In this document: piece after piece, positions 1 to 7,007 of the stretch
Layout: each line of letters opens with the position of its first letter
Position numbering within the stretch: position 1 is the stretch's first letter
DNA from: Chloroflexi bacterium UBA6265
Lineage (GTDB): Bacteria; Chloroflexota; Chloroflexia; Thermomicrobiales; UBA6265
Direction of reading: 5' to 3'
Assembly (NCBI GenBank): GCA_002440805.1
Contig: DJVD01000172.1
Span: 11,101 to 23,369 of the forward strand
Length of the DNA: 12,269 bases
Made by a program: the position numbers and the translations under genes
The notes under the pieces: generated by a model
The model's database searches: none
Told to the model about the DNA's origin: nothing
What the model saw: only the letters and a program-made list of their open reading frames with translations

Positions 1-594
1 ATGCTGTACAGCGGCCACGTCGATTACTGGGGCGTTGGGCCGGCGGTGTTTCGCAATCTCGTCAATGTCCCCGAAGGGGCGCTGATTACCGTGTTGGGTG
101 ATAAGGGCGGCGAGGCCGTGTACGCCGTGGAGTACGTCGAGCGCGTCACACTGGCGCAGATGACCGCGGAGAAAATGCAGGAAATCACTGCCCCTACACC
201 ATATGAGGCGCTTACCATCATCACCTGCGGCGGCGAGTTCGATTACGATGCCGGCGAGTATTTGCAGCGCGATGTCGTGCGCGCCCGCCTGGTGCAAGGC
301 CAGGAGCAGGGCACCCGCCTTGGCGCTGAGTCCGAACCCGTAACTGAGGCGACTGCCACTGAGGCGGCCCAGGAAGGCGCAGGGAACACCGTTGCTACCG
401 TCACCCAGGATGGGGTCAATGTGCGTCCAGCAGCCAGCACCGGCCAGGATGCGGTTGCTGTGGCCAACAGCGGTGATACGGTGACGATCACCGGTGAGCC
501 TGTGGAGGCCGAAGGCCGGCGCTGGTACCCGGTGAAACTCGCCGATGGCACTACCGGCTTCATCGTGGCGGATTTCCTCGAACTCGCTCCGTGA
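1..594 (+). CDS. Sortase (class E/F-like) with C-terminal SH3b domain, 5' end cut by the window
   Basis: The visible 197 residues hold the second half of a sortase, the cysteine transpeptidase that cuts sorting signals and joins surface proteins on the outer face of the membrane. The catalytic His is H6 in SGHVDYW, the Cys is C76 in LTIITCGGEF, and the Arg is most likely R90 in LQRDVVRARL. The strand and membrane anchor normally preceding the His are missing, so the ATG at position 1 is probably an internal Met and the gene begins outside the window. A Thr/Glu-rich linker (about 105-130) leads to a bacterial SH3 domain (about 131-197: DGVNVRPAAS, then WYPVKL and GFIVADFLEL), a fold that usually binds cell-wall peptides or glycan. 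Sortases rarely carry a C-terminal SH3b domain. The SH3b could tether the enzyme to the wall; that role is inferred. The sortase call is firm, the class less so. Confidence 0.85.
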   Translation: MLYSGHVDYWGVGPAVFRNLVNVPEGALITVLGDKGGEAVYAVEYVERVTLAQMTAEKMQEITAPTPYEALTIITCGGEFDYDAGEYLQRDVVRARLVQGQEQGTRLGAESEPVTEATATEAAQEGAGNTVATVTQDGVNVRPAASTGQDAVAVANSGDTVTITGEPVEAEGRRWYPVKLADGTTGFIVADFLELAP

Positions 595-607
595 CCTAAC
601 CCGATAC

Positions 608-649
608 AAAGCGCACCAGCCCAGGCATTCGCCTGGGCTGGTGCGCTTT
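608..649. terminator. Perfect bidirectional hairpin terminator
   Basis: A 19-bp perfect inverted repeat (608-626 and 631-649) surrounds an ATTC loop. It begins with AAA and ends with TTT, so it works as an intrinsic terminator in either direction, although the U-tract is short. It lies 13 nt after the sortase stop (+) and 4 nt after the HAD stop (-), exactly where two convergent genes need a shared terminator. Confidence 0.9.
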
Positions 650-653
650 CTGG

Positions 654-1352
654 CTAGTTATTGGCCATCAGCGCGGCGGCAAACGAGCGCATATCCGGGA
701 ACTCCCAATCGGGCGCAACATCAAGTGTCGGCCCGCTCGCGCCTTCTCCGGGTTTGCTGCTGCGGCGATTGATCCACGCAGTCGGGAGCCCCAGTGCCTT
801 GGCCGGGACATGATCGTGGAACAGGCTCTGGGCCACATGCAGGTGCTTGCCCGTGCCGCCAATCCTGTCCACATGCGCCATCAGGGCCTCGAAATTGCCC
901 CGGTCGGGTTTGTAGCTACCGATCTCCTCGGCCGTGAGCACCGCATCAAACGGATCGCCCAGCAAGGCGGCACTACCGGCGAACGATTGCCGGTCCACAT
1001 TACTGAGCACCACAAGTGCGCAGCACTGTTTAAGGTCGGCCAGCGCCTGCACAGAATCGGGGAATGGCGGCCAGGTGCCAATCGATCCACCGATCTCTGC
1101 CGCCAACGCAGGGGAGACATCAATCCCCAGGTCCTTCCCGAGCCGCGTGGCGGTCGTGGCCACGATGTCGCGATAGAGCATGGTGGGATGGCTGTGCTCG
1201 ATCTCTGCCTCAATTGCCGCGTAGCGCTGCAGCAGATCGTGCTCAGCCAGGTCGGGCGCGATCCGATGCAGTTGTGCCGCCAGGCCAGCATCCCAGTCAA
1301 TGAGGGTTCCATAGCAATCGAAACTCAGAACTGTGAAATTACGTAGTTCCAT
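654..1352 (-). CDS. HAD-superfamily hydrolase, haloacid dehalogenase type II-like
   Basis: This 232-residue protein is a HAD-fold hydrolase, which acts through a covalent aspartyl intermediate. Motif I is FDCYGTLID with nucleophile D12 and T16. R43 lies 31 residues after D12, the same spacing as Asp10-Arg41 in L-2-haloacid dehalogenase. Motif II is VVLSNVD (S117, N118), motif III is K148 in SYKPDRG, and the last motif is QSLFHDHVPAK (D180). The length fits the dehalogenase type II subfamily. The Tyr that follows the catalytic Lys by six residues in L-DEX is F154 here, and the Asn of its SSNGFD motif is not kept, so dehalogenation of L-2-haloacids is doubtful and the substrate may be a phosphate ester or another small acid. 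The start at 1352 was chosen over an upstream in-frame start at 1406 because it has AAGG 8 nt ahead and begins at the motif I strand. The gene overlaps the upstream ABM gene by 14 nt, so its translation is probably coupled. Confidence 0.85.
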   Translation of the reverse strand: MELRNFTVLSFDCYGTLIDWDAGLAAQLHRIAPDLAEHDLLQRYAAIEAEIEHSHPTMLYRDIVATTATRLGKDLGIDVSPALAAEIGGSIGTWPPFPDSVQALADLKQCCALVVLSNVDRQSFAGSAALLGDPFDAVLTAEEIGSYKPDRGNFEALMAHVDRIGGTGKHLHVAQSLFHDHVPAKALGLPTAWINRRSSKPGEGASGPTLDVAPDWEFPDMRSFAAALMANN

Positions 1353-1662
1353 AATCACTGCCTTTGCCTGTTGCTGTGTAATGCTGCACGCTGGGGAACG
1401 GATCATAGAAATGGTGCAATAGCGATTTCCATTGCTGGTATGCTGCCGATTCGCGGAAACCCGCAGTGTGATCCTCCAGCGTGCGCCATCGTACTAACAG
1501 GATGTACTGGTTGGGTTGTTCAATGCATCGCTGCAGGTCGTGGCCGAGGTATCCTGCCATGCCGGCAATGATGCGTTGCGCCTGTTCGAATGAGGCTTCA
1601 AACGCAGCTTCCTCGCCGGGAATCACCGGCAGGATCGCCACCTCCAGCACCTCGGTATCCAT
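1339..1662 (-). CDS. Antibiotic biosynthesis monooxygenase (ABM) family protein
   Basis: At 107 residues this is a single ABM ferredoxin-like domain, a small dimeric alpha/beta barrel fold whose members include cofactor-free quinol or polyketide monooxygenases, haem-degrading enzymes and many proteins of unknown role. The family pattern is visible: the first strand EVLEVAILPVIPGEEAAFE, a middle helix (about 18-35) ending in AGYLGHD, the strand NQYILLVRWRTLEDH (W59, H65) and the closing helix FRESAAYQQW (F69, W78). No metal or flavin site can be identified. The ATG follows the prs stop by 2 nt, and its Shine-Dalgarno GGAG lies in the last codons of prs, so the two are translationally coupled; the 3' end overlaps the HAD gene. 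An oxygenase beside a hydrolase suggests handling of a small reactive organic molecule, but this is inference. The substrate is unknown. Confidence 0.8.
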   Translation of the reverse strand: MDTEVLEVAILPVIPGEEAAFEASFEQAQRIIAGMAGYLGHDLQRCIEQPNQYILLVRWRTLEDHTAGFRESAAYQQWKSLLHHFYDPFPSVQHYTATGKGSDYGTT

Positions 1663-1664
1663 AG

Positions 1665-2615
1665 TTACACTCCGTGCACGAAGAGTTGGCTCACACTCTC
1701 GCCGCAGTGGATGTTGTGGATGGCTGAGGCGAGCAGGGGAGCGATGCTGAGCACGGTCATATTCGGGAGCATTTTCTCGGGTGTGAGGGGAACGGTATTG
1801 GTGGTGATGATCTCATCGATGCGATCGCCGGCCGCGCGGAAGCGGTCGATCGCAGGGCCGCTAAAAAGCCCATGCGTGCAGGCAATGCTGATGCGGCGCG
1901 CCCCGGCCTCAGCGATTTTCTCAACGATCTCGATCATGCTGCCGCCGGTGGCGATTTCATCGTCCAGCACAATCGCATCCTTGCCCTTCACATCACCGAC
2001 GATCATATCAACCTTCACCTTGTCATCGGCCATGCGGCGCTTGCTGCCAGCTGCCACCGGCAACCCAAGCAGGTGCGCGAACTTTGTTGCCTGCTTGGCG
2101 TTGCCGAGATCGGGCGATACCACCACGGCGTTGCTGAGATCGTAGCTGCGGAAATGATCGGCAATGACGTTCAACGCGTTGAGGTGATCCGTAGGTACGC
2201 TGAAGAATCCATGCACCTGCGGGGCATGTAATGCCATCGTCAATACCCGGTCGGCACCAGCAGTGCTCAGGAGATCGGCCACCAGCCGACCACCAATGCT
2301 GATCCGCGGTGCGTCTTTCTTGTCGCTGCGGGCATAGGCATAGTGGGGAATGACGGCCGTAATCCGGGCAGCGCTGGCGCCACGGGCGGCATCCAGCATC
2401 AGCAGCAGTTCCATCACGTGCTCCTGCACAGGCGGTGTGAGCGGCTGGACAATGAACACGTCTTCCTCGCGACAGTTCGATTGCAACTGCACCTGCAGGC
2501 AATCGTTGCTGAACCGGGTCACGTTTACGGGTGCAAGTGGGGTACTGAGGTGCTGGCAGATCTCCGCTGCCAGTTCCGGATGGGCGCTGCCCGAGAAAAT
2601 GGTGATATCGCGCAT
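1665..2615 (-). CDS. prs: Ribose-phosphate pyrophosphokinase (PRPP synthetase)
   Basis: The product makes PRPP from ribose 5-phosphate and ATP in the cytoplasm, feeding purine, pyrimidine, NAD, His and Trp synthesis. At 316 residues it has the normal bacterial class I length. Visible landmarks: N-terminal SGSAHPELA; the ATP-site loop FSNDCLQVQLQSN; PHYAYARSDKKD (about 90-101); the catalytic-His segment HAPQVHGFFSVPTDHL (H130 first); SPDLGNAKQA; the flexible loop SKRR (191-194); and the ribose-5-phosphate/PRPP loop IVLDDEIATGGSM (215-227). The PRPP loop is unusual: most Prs proteins read DDIIDTGGT, so the third acidic residue is Ala here and the loop looks more like that of adenine phosphoribosyltransferase. 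All other catalytic features are present, so activity is expected. It is the first gene of a three-gene unit with the ABM and HAD genes. GAGAGGA lies about 12 nt before the ATG, rather far, with AGGG closer. Confidence 0.93.
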   Translation of the reverse strand: MRDITIFSGSAHPELAAEICQHLSTPLAPVNVTRFSNDCLQVQLQSNCREEDVFIVQPLTPPVQEHVMELLLMLDAARGASAARITAVIPHYAYARSDKKDAPRISIGGRLVADLLSTAGADRVLTMALHAPQVHGFFSVPTDHLNALNVIADHFRSYDLSNAVVVSPDLGNAKQATKFAHLLGLPVAAGSKRRMADDKVKVDMIVGDVKGKDAIVLDDEIATGGSMIEIVEKIAEAGARRISIACTHGLFSGPAIDRFRAAGDRIDEIITTNTVPLTPEKMLPNMTVLSIAPLLASAIHNIHCGESVSQLFVHGV

Positions 2616-2679
2616 GTGCCCTGTTGTCCTCTCACCGAACGGCTTAATGTTTAGGCAATGCTAGCGCGGGGAGCCCTAA

Positions 2680-2718
2680 AGCAACACCCCCGATGGCAGG
2701 ATCACCAGGGATGTTACC
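2680..2718 (-). terminator. 3' stem-loop after the hydrolase gene (copy 1 of a repeated hairpin)
   Basis: In minus-strand RNA a stem of about 16 pairs forms around a 7-nt loop (AUCCUGC). All departures from Watson-Crick pairing are G-U wobbles; in plus-strand RNA the same positions would be C-A clashes or weaker pairs. The first 17 nt (2681-2697, GCAACACCCCCGATGGC) are identical to the hairpin at 4570-4606. It lies about 60 nt past the hydrolase stop and before prs. The following GCUUUAG is a poor U-tract, so it may act as a weak terminator or as a 3'-end stabilizing or processing structure. Confidence 0.6.
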
Positions 2719-2778
2719 AACAATGGTGGCGACGGAGACCAATGCCGTATGCGTTGCCGGCGGTAAACGGTGGATACC

Positions 2779-4371
2779 CTATGCCATCGGATACGTGGAC
2801 GGCAAAATCTCATTTAGCAAGATCTCGTGGAGCAGGTCGGCGTGTTCGAATGCTGCGGCATGACCGGCATTCTCCAGGATGTACAACTTCTTGTGAGGTG
2901 CCTTAAGCATCGAGAACCATTCCTCGGCAAGCTCCAGCCGTCCGCGCAATTCGTGCTCGCCCATCATCAGGTACACCGGCACATCCAGCGCCGGCACATC
3001 GGTGCGAAAATCGATGTCCTGCAACTGTGGATACATCACGAAAAACGTGTCCACCAGTCCACGGAGGACATTGACCTTGTCCATGGCGGTATATTCGCTT
3101 CCCATGAGTCCCCAGGGGCCCACGTCGCCCGCCTCACCCCGGTCGATATACGCCTGTGGGGGATCGTAATCGCCAGCGAGCTTGTCGTAGTGCATCATCA
3201 CTTCCCCATACGTCCAGGTGGAATCGTAGGGTGGGGGACCAGCGTTTCGTAGCATGTCTGCCAGTTCCTCATCGCCTTTTGCTTCCGCCCATGCCAGCAG
3301 GTCGTCGTAGATCATCTGGTCGGTCACGCGTTGACTCACCATCTGGCCGCTCCCGATGTAGGCATAGAAGCGATCCGGCGCCTGCTGCAGGGCCAGCACG
3401 CCGAGGGTGGATCCCCACGATTCGCCAATCACGTAGATTCGGTTCTCATCGAATCGCTCCCGGAGGTAATCGGCCAGTTCGATCGTATCGGCCACAGCCC
3501 GTTCCAACGTGAGCGATTCGGGATCAAGCGATGGATAGGACTTACCATTCCCCCGCTGGTCCCAGCCCACCAGCAGGAAATCCTGCGTGAGTTCTTCGAG
3601 AAGTACGCGCGAGAATGCGAGGTCGCTTTGGCCCGGTCCACCGCTGATGTAGAGCAGCACGGGCAGATTCGCACTGGCGCCACGGATTTGGAGCCACTGC
3701 TTGTGGCCCCCGAGGTTGACCTCCACCAATTCTGAAATTGATCCCTGGATACGTTGGCCATCCGGGCCGTTCACAGGCGCTACCCGTGCCGGTTGGGCGA
3801 TGCGGATGGCGAGGGTGAGGATGCCAAGTGTGGACACCCCTCCCAGGGCGCGCCGTAGCGGGGACGAAACGCCACGTTTGGCACGGTAGTCTCGTTGATA
3901 CGTGAGCCAGCGGGAAAGGCCCGCGCCATATGCTGCGCCAAGAATCATCGGTAGCAGCCCGAGCGCAACATACACGCCTCGCCCCAGGACCACTGCCATG
4001 ATCCCGAACGTGGTATCGAGGTGGATGCCGTCAACAGTCGGTCCGATTTCATCGAGGCGCACAAGTTCAAAAACCAGCAGGTGGATGATCGGAGCGATCA
4101 CCATGGCCCATCTCGAGCCCAAAGACAGTGCAGCGGCAAGGCCCGTGGCGAATCCGGCCAACATCAGCACGAGGGCATCGCTCGATGTGACAGGGCCGCG
4201 AGGCATCACCACACCCATCACCGCGCCGGTGAGCGCAGCACATGTCATCGCCGCTGTCAGGCGAATGGGAGGAAGCGTCCACACTCGCGCTTTCACGATG
4301 TGCGCGCTGGGGTGTTGCCAGGCAGAACCGGGTGGGGAGGATCGATGGGGGAGGGTGTTATCTGAAGCCAT
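2779..4371 (-). CDS. Membrane-anchored alpha/beta hydrolase, proline iminopeptidase-like (S33 family)
   Basis: The 530-residue product joins an N-terminal membrane region (hydrophobic segments near 39-56, 66-85, 89-104, 121-152 and 176-192) to an alpha/beta hydrolase domain (about 205-525). The hydrolase has the oxyanion motif SGGPGQSD (243-250), the strand LLVGWDQRGNGKS (266-278), nucleophile S318 in GESWGST and the final His H504 in NAGHAAAFEH, as in proline iminopeptidases and related peptide or ester hydrolases. The expected acid, usually Asp in a GRYD-type turn, aligns with E474 in GEHE, an unusual replacement. Family members are normally soluble and about 300 residues, so the membrane fusion is distinctive and suggests work at the membrane on peptides or lipophilic esters. 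The ATG at 4371 is preferred over a TTG at 4392, because a near-perfect extended -10 at 4418-4410 places the transcript start only about 10 nt from the TTG. No strong ribosome site is visible. It is a single-gene unit. Confidence 0.8.
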   Translation of the reverse strand: MASDNTLPHRSSPPGSAWQHPSAHIVKARVWTLPPIRLTAAMTCAALTGAVMGVVMPRGPVTSSDALVLMLAGFATGLAAALSLGSRWAMVIAPIIHLLVFELVRLDEIGPTVDGIHLDTTFGIMAVVLGRGVYVALGLLPMILGAAYGAGLSRWLTYQRDYRAKRGVSSPLRRALGGVSTLGILTLAIRIAQPARVAPVNGPDGQRIQGSISELVEVNLGGHKQWLQIRGASANLPVLLYISGGPGQSDLAFSRVLLEELTQDFLLVGWDQRGNGKSYPSLDPESLTLERAVADTIELADYLRERFDENRIYVIGESWGSTLGVLALQQAPDRFYAYIGSGQMVSQRVTDQMIYDDLLAWAEAKGDEELADMLRNAGPPPYDSTWTYGEVMMHYDKLAGDYDPPQAYIDRGEAGDVGPWGLMGSEYTAMDKVNVLRGLVDTFFVMYPQLQDIDFRTDVPALDVPVYLMMGEHELRGRLELAEEWFSMLKAPHKKLYILENAGHAAAFEHADLLHEILLNEILPSTYPMA

Positions 4372-4409
4372 GAAACGACTCACTGGTATCAATCGGGGAT
4401 GGCGACTGC

Positions 4410-4418
4410 ATTATATCA
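4410..4418 (-). promoter_or_regulatory. Extended -10 promoter of the membrane hydrolase gene
   Basis: The minus strand reads TGATATAAT, a perfect TATAAT with the TGn extension that can replace a good -35 box. No convincing -35 hexamer is found 16-18 nt upstream. A start about 7 nt downstream (near 4403) would give a leader of about 30 nt to the ATG at 4371. Confidence 0.65.
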
Positions 4419-4502
4419 ATCTGGAAAATGCCCGGTGGATGTCACCTGTAGGATAGCAAACACAGGCTCGAGCCAAATCGATGGGTAACCCCATTTCGTG
4501 GA

Positions 4503-4520
4503 GGTAGGGAACCACCTACC
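4503..4520. other. Small perfect hairpin in the 250-bp intergenic region
   Basis: GGTAGG and CCTACC pair over a 6-nt loop (GAACCA). A second, imperfect hairpin (AAACC..GGTTT) follows at about 4538-4554. Both lie between the 3' hairpin of the 779-residue gene and the hydrolase promoter. No open reading frame with a ribosome site was found here. They may be additional 3' structures of the minus-strand transcript or chance. Confidence 0.35.
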
Positions 4521-4569
4521 GACCTGCCGACGTGTAAACCACCAGTGGGTTTGTCACAACTCACATAGC

Positions 4570-4606
4570 GCAACACCCCCGATGGCCTGGCCATCGGGGA
4601 TGTTGC
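4570..4606 (-). terminator. 3' stem-loop after the 779-residue gene (copy 2 of the repeated hairpin)
   Basis: An almost perfect inverted repeat of 18 nt per arm (4570-4587 and 4589-4606). The only mismatch, C against A on the plus strand, becomes a U-G pair in minus-strand RNA, so the structure fits a transcript of the minus-strand gene that stops at 4622, 16 nt upstream. No U-tract follows (GCUAUG), so a canonical Rho-independent terminator is not certain. It shares 17 identical nt with copy 1 at 2681-2697. Confidence 0.65.
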
Positions 4607-4621
4607 TGGATCAATCGGATG

Positions 4622-6961
4622 TTAGCTGCCGCAGCTGCTCCACAGGCCCGTGCCATTGTCCTTGGCAGCCTGTTCAGTGCTTTCCAGCCAACCGGCATAG
4701 CGGCTATTCGGCTCGCTGACATCACTGGTAGCGGCACCTTGCCCCACCAGCGCCTGGCTTACCAGGACCTGGTTCCCGTTGGCATCGGTCACCCACACAT
4801 CGCGGACCCACAAACCGCGAGCGGTCGTATCCACGCTCTGGCGTTCCAATGTCACGGTCTGGCCTTCGACGAGTTCGGCATTGGCTTGCGTGGCTTCCGC
4901 CGCGAAGCAGGCCTCGCCTGTTGGCGCGTCGATCCCCAGGTAGCGCACAGTGATCAGCTCGCCGTCGACATCAACCACGATTGTCTGGCCATCGACGATT
5001 TCCACCACGGTGCCGGACACAGTTGCGGCAGGAGCCTCATCGCGGGCCACGTCCTTGAGGCCAACGGATGTGGTGATGGCCGGATCGAGCGCGATCTGTT
5101 GATCGCCAGCGACCAATGTGAGGGCGCTTGCGTTCGCCGGGGCGAGGAAGGTAAGCGTGAACTGATGCTGCTCCCCAGGACCCCAGGTGGCCGAATCGGT
5201 GGCTCCGTAGGCCGGATCGTTGCCCAGCAAACTGCTGACCCACCCGGTGCCAGTATCGAGCGGTACGCTGGCGCCATCGGCAATCAACGTGAAGTTGCTC
5301 ATGGCAAACTGTTGCTCGTTGCTGCTGGTGTTGGCACCCGTGAGGGTGACAATGACCCACGTCTGACCAATATTGTTGATTTCCGGCAGCTCATCGATGG
5401 CAGCGCCGGCGGCAACGGCCTCGATGCTATAGCGGATTCCGCCCTGCTGGAACTCCTGTGCCGGGACATCGCCCTCGGCCACACTGGCCGGTTGCTCCAG
5501 GACCACGGTTTGGGTTGGCGCCACAGTGGGTGCAACAGTTGGTTCGGGTGTTTCCGTTGGCTGCGGCACGGTGGGATCGACCGTCGCTTCCACGGCCGGA
5601 TCTGGTTCTTCGGTTGCTACATCTGTCTCTTCCGGGGCCTCGGTGGCGGCTTCGGTCTCAGTGACAACCTCGGTGGGTACCTCAGTCGCCACTTCGGTCT
5701 CAACACCAGCCTCGGTTGGCGCCTCGGTGGCTACTTCCGTCTCGGTGACGACCTCGGTCGGCTCCTCCGTCTCGACGGCTGCCTCGGTGGCTACTTCAGT
5801 TTCCACAACAGCTTCGGTTGCGTCGTCGGCATCAGGTGTGCCGAGCACACTTGCCGTAATCGGCAACTGGCCATTGGATCCACCAACGCTATCCAGGTTA
5901 CCGGTGCTGACAACAACTTCTTCAGTCGGTGTTTCCGTTGGGCGGGTAGTATCCGGGGCAGATGCGAGGGTGTTATCGCCACCTGTGGTGATGAGAGGCT
6001 GGGTAGGGGCCGGTTCGACCGGCGCCGGAGCTTCTGCGATCTCGTTGGGGCTAGCATCATCTTCGATGCCCATAAACGTCGCCACGTTCGCCGGCACCAG
6101 GTTGCGCATGGCATCCAGGCCTAATCCGCGATCCACGGCCACGTACCCGAATCCGAACAGCAACAGCGCCACAACGGCCACATTCAGGAGCCACATCGGC
6201 ACGCGATGCTTGCGATCGTCCTTGACTGGATTTGGCGTTGCCGCTGCCGGCGCATCGGTGACGGTGTAGCCATCACGCGATGTGCCCAGCAAGCGGGCAG
6301 CGCGCGATGCATCGGCAGGCACCGGAGTTGGTGTGGGCACGGCACTGCCAACGCGCCATGGCGCAATATTGGCCGATGGTTTGGGAGTTGAGCTGGCTGC
6401 TGGTGTTGGGGTGTTTGGGCTAACGCCACGCGTTTCCGCCGGGGGCCAGGCGGCCTTCGGTGCAGATTTCGACGTGGGTGGGTCTTCGCTGAGTTGTGGC
6501 AGGGCCACGCTGGCGCTGGCACCGGCGCGACTGTTCCAGGCTGGAATGTGCATGGGTGCGTTAGCATCGCGCGATCCAAAGGTCCGGCCGGTCAGCACGG
6601 CACCAATTTCGACGGCTGCACCACGGCCAGCCTTGGCGCGCAGAAGCATCGGCTGGGCGATCTGGGAATTGCCATCCGGGCTGATATACAGCCGGATGCC
6701 GTTCTCGGCAACAAGTTTGGGCTCGGGGCGCATCCAGGAAAGGGGGAATTCGAGGGCGATATCGTTGTTGGCAATCAGGGCAAGGCGCTTGCCCGTAATG
6801 ACCAAAAGCGCCGGGAGATCGGCTTCCTGCCCGACAATGAGCACCTGGCCTTCCCAGCGAATGCGTTCGGATTCAAGTGTCTGCCAAATGGCGTTTGCCG
6901 GACGCTGAACATCCGGAGTTGACACGCGATGCGCGGCCGGGCTCCACTGACGTTGCGGCAT
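4622..6961 (-). CDS. Single-pass membrane protein with stalk, DUF4352-like domain and degenerate thermonuclease (SNase) domain
   Basis: The 779-residue product begins with a cytoplasmic region whose residues about 24-125 look like a beta-rich PH-like domain (LVITGKRLALIANNDIALEF), then a Pro/Ala-rich linker. KDDRKHR followed by the transmembrane helix 256-276 predicts an outside C-terminus. Next come a Thr/Glu/Val repeat stalk (about 342-480), a beta-sandwich-like region (about 500-632; QTWVIVTLTGANTSSNEQQFAMSNFTLI) resembling DUF4352, and an SNase fold (about 648-776). Against staphylococcal nuclease, R35, D40 and R87 are kept (R673, D678, R715) and D19 fits D657, but metal ligand D21 is Q659 and general base E43 is T681. 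Nuclease activity is therefore unlikely, and the domain may only bind. C685 and C777 could form a disulfide. The ATG at 6961 was chosen for its strong GGGAGAGGG; an in-frame extension to 7081 lacks domain content and runs through the structured leader. Function unknown. Confidence 0.85.
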   Translation of the reverse strand: MPQRQWSPAAHRVSTPDVQRPANAIWQTLESERIRWEGQVLIVGQEADLPALLVITGKRLALIANNDIALEFPLSWMRPEPKLVAENGIRLYISPDGNSQIAQPMLLRAKAGRGAAVEIGAVLTGRTFGSRDANAPMHIPAWNSRAGASASVALPQLSEDPPTSKSAPKAAWPPAETRGVSPNTPTPAASSTPKPSANIAPWRVGSAVPTPTPVPADASRAARLLGTSRDGYTVTDAPAAATPNPVKDDRKHRVPMWLLNVAVVALLLFGFGYVAVDRGLGLDAMRNLVPANVATFMGIEDDASPNEIAEAPAPVEPAPTQPLITTGGDNTLASAPDTTRPTETPTEEVVVSTGNLDSVGGSNGQLPITASVLGTPDADDATEAVVETEVATEAAVETEEPTEVVTETEVATEAPTEAGVETEVATEVPTEVVTETEAATEAPEETDVATEEPDPAVEATVDPTVPQPTETPEPTVAPTVAPTQTVVLEQPASVAEGDVPAQEFQQGGIRYSIEAVAAGAAIDELPEINNIGQTWVIVTLTGANTSSNEQQFAMSNFTLIADGASVPLDTGTGWVSSLLGNDPAYGATDSATWGPGEQHQFTLTFLAPANASALTLVAGDQQIALDPAITTSVGLKDVARDEAPAATVSGTVVEIVDGQTIVVDVDGELITVRYLGIDAPTGEACFAAEATQANAELVEGQTVTLERQSVDTTARGLWVRDVWVTDANGNQVLVSQALVGQGAATSDVSEPNSRYAGWLESTEQAAKDNGTGLWSSCGS
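5606..5818 (-). repeat. Thr/Glu/Val-rich repeat stalk coding region
   Basis: Residues about 382-452 of the 779-residue protein are built from degenerate units of the type TEVATEA, TEVVTETE and TEAPTE, with DNA-level repeats such as GCCTCGGTGGCTACTTC on the plus strand. The result is an extended, acidic, threonine-rich spacer typical of surface-protein stalks and a possible site for glycosylation. Length is likely to vary between strains. Confidence 0.75.
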
Positions 6962-6966
6962 GTTTA

Positions 6967-6975
6967 CCCTCTCCC
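6967..6975 (-). promoter_or_regulatory. Ribosome binding site that fixes the start of the 779-residue gene
   Basis: The minus strand reads GGGAGAGGG, then TAAAC and the ATG at 6961. It is one of the strongest Shine-Dalgarno matches in the window and favours this start over the longer in-frame option. Confidence 0.75.
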
Positions 6976-7007
6976 TCACCCACGGTGATGTTGTTGCTGG
7001 TTGCGAT

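Noticed and set aside
4372..4392. TTG start seven codons upstream of the hydrolase ATG
   Set aside because: The extended -10 at 4410-4418 would leave only about 10 nt of leader, and no ribosome site precedes the TTG.
5606..5818. Possible CRISPR-like array
   Set aside because: The repeats are short, in frame, degenerate and without unique spacers; they encode a protein stalk.
4619..6124. Long plus-strand open frame of 501 codons
   Set aside because: It lies antisense to the 779-residue gene, has no ribosome site or recognisable domain, and its composition is the by-product of the repeat-rich coding strand.
5526..6269. Plus-strand frame made of Ser/Val/Thr repeats, looking like a surface protein
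   Set aside because: The repeats are the mirror of the Thr/Glu/Val stalk on the other strand. The minus frame has the domains, transmembrane helix and strong ribosome site.
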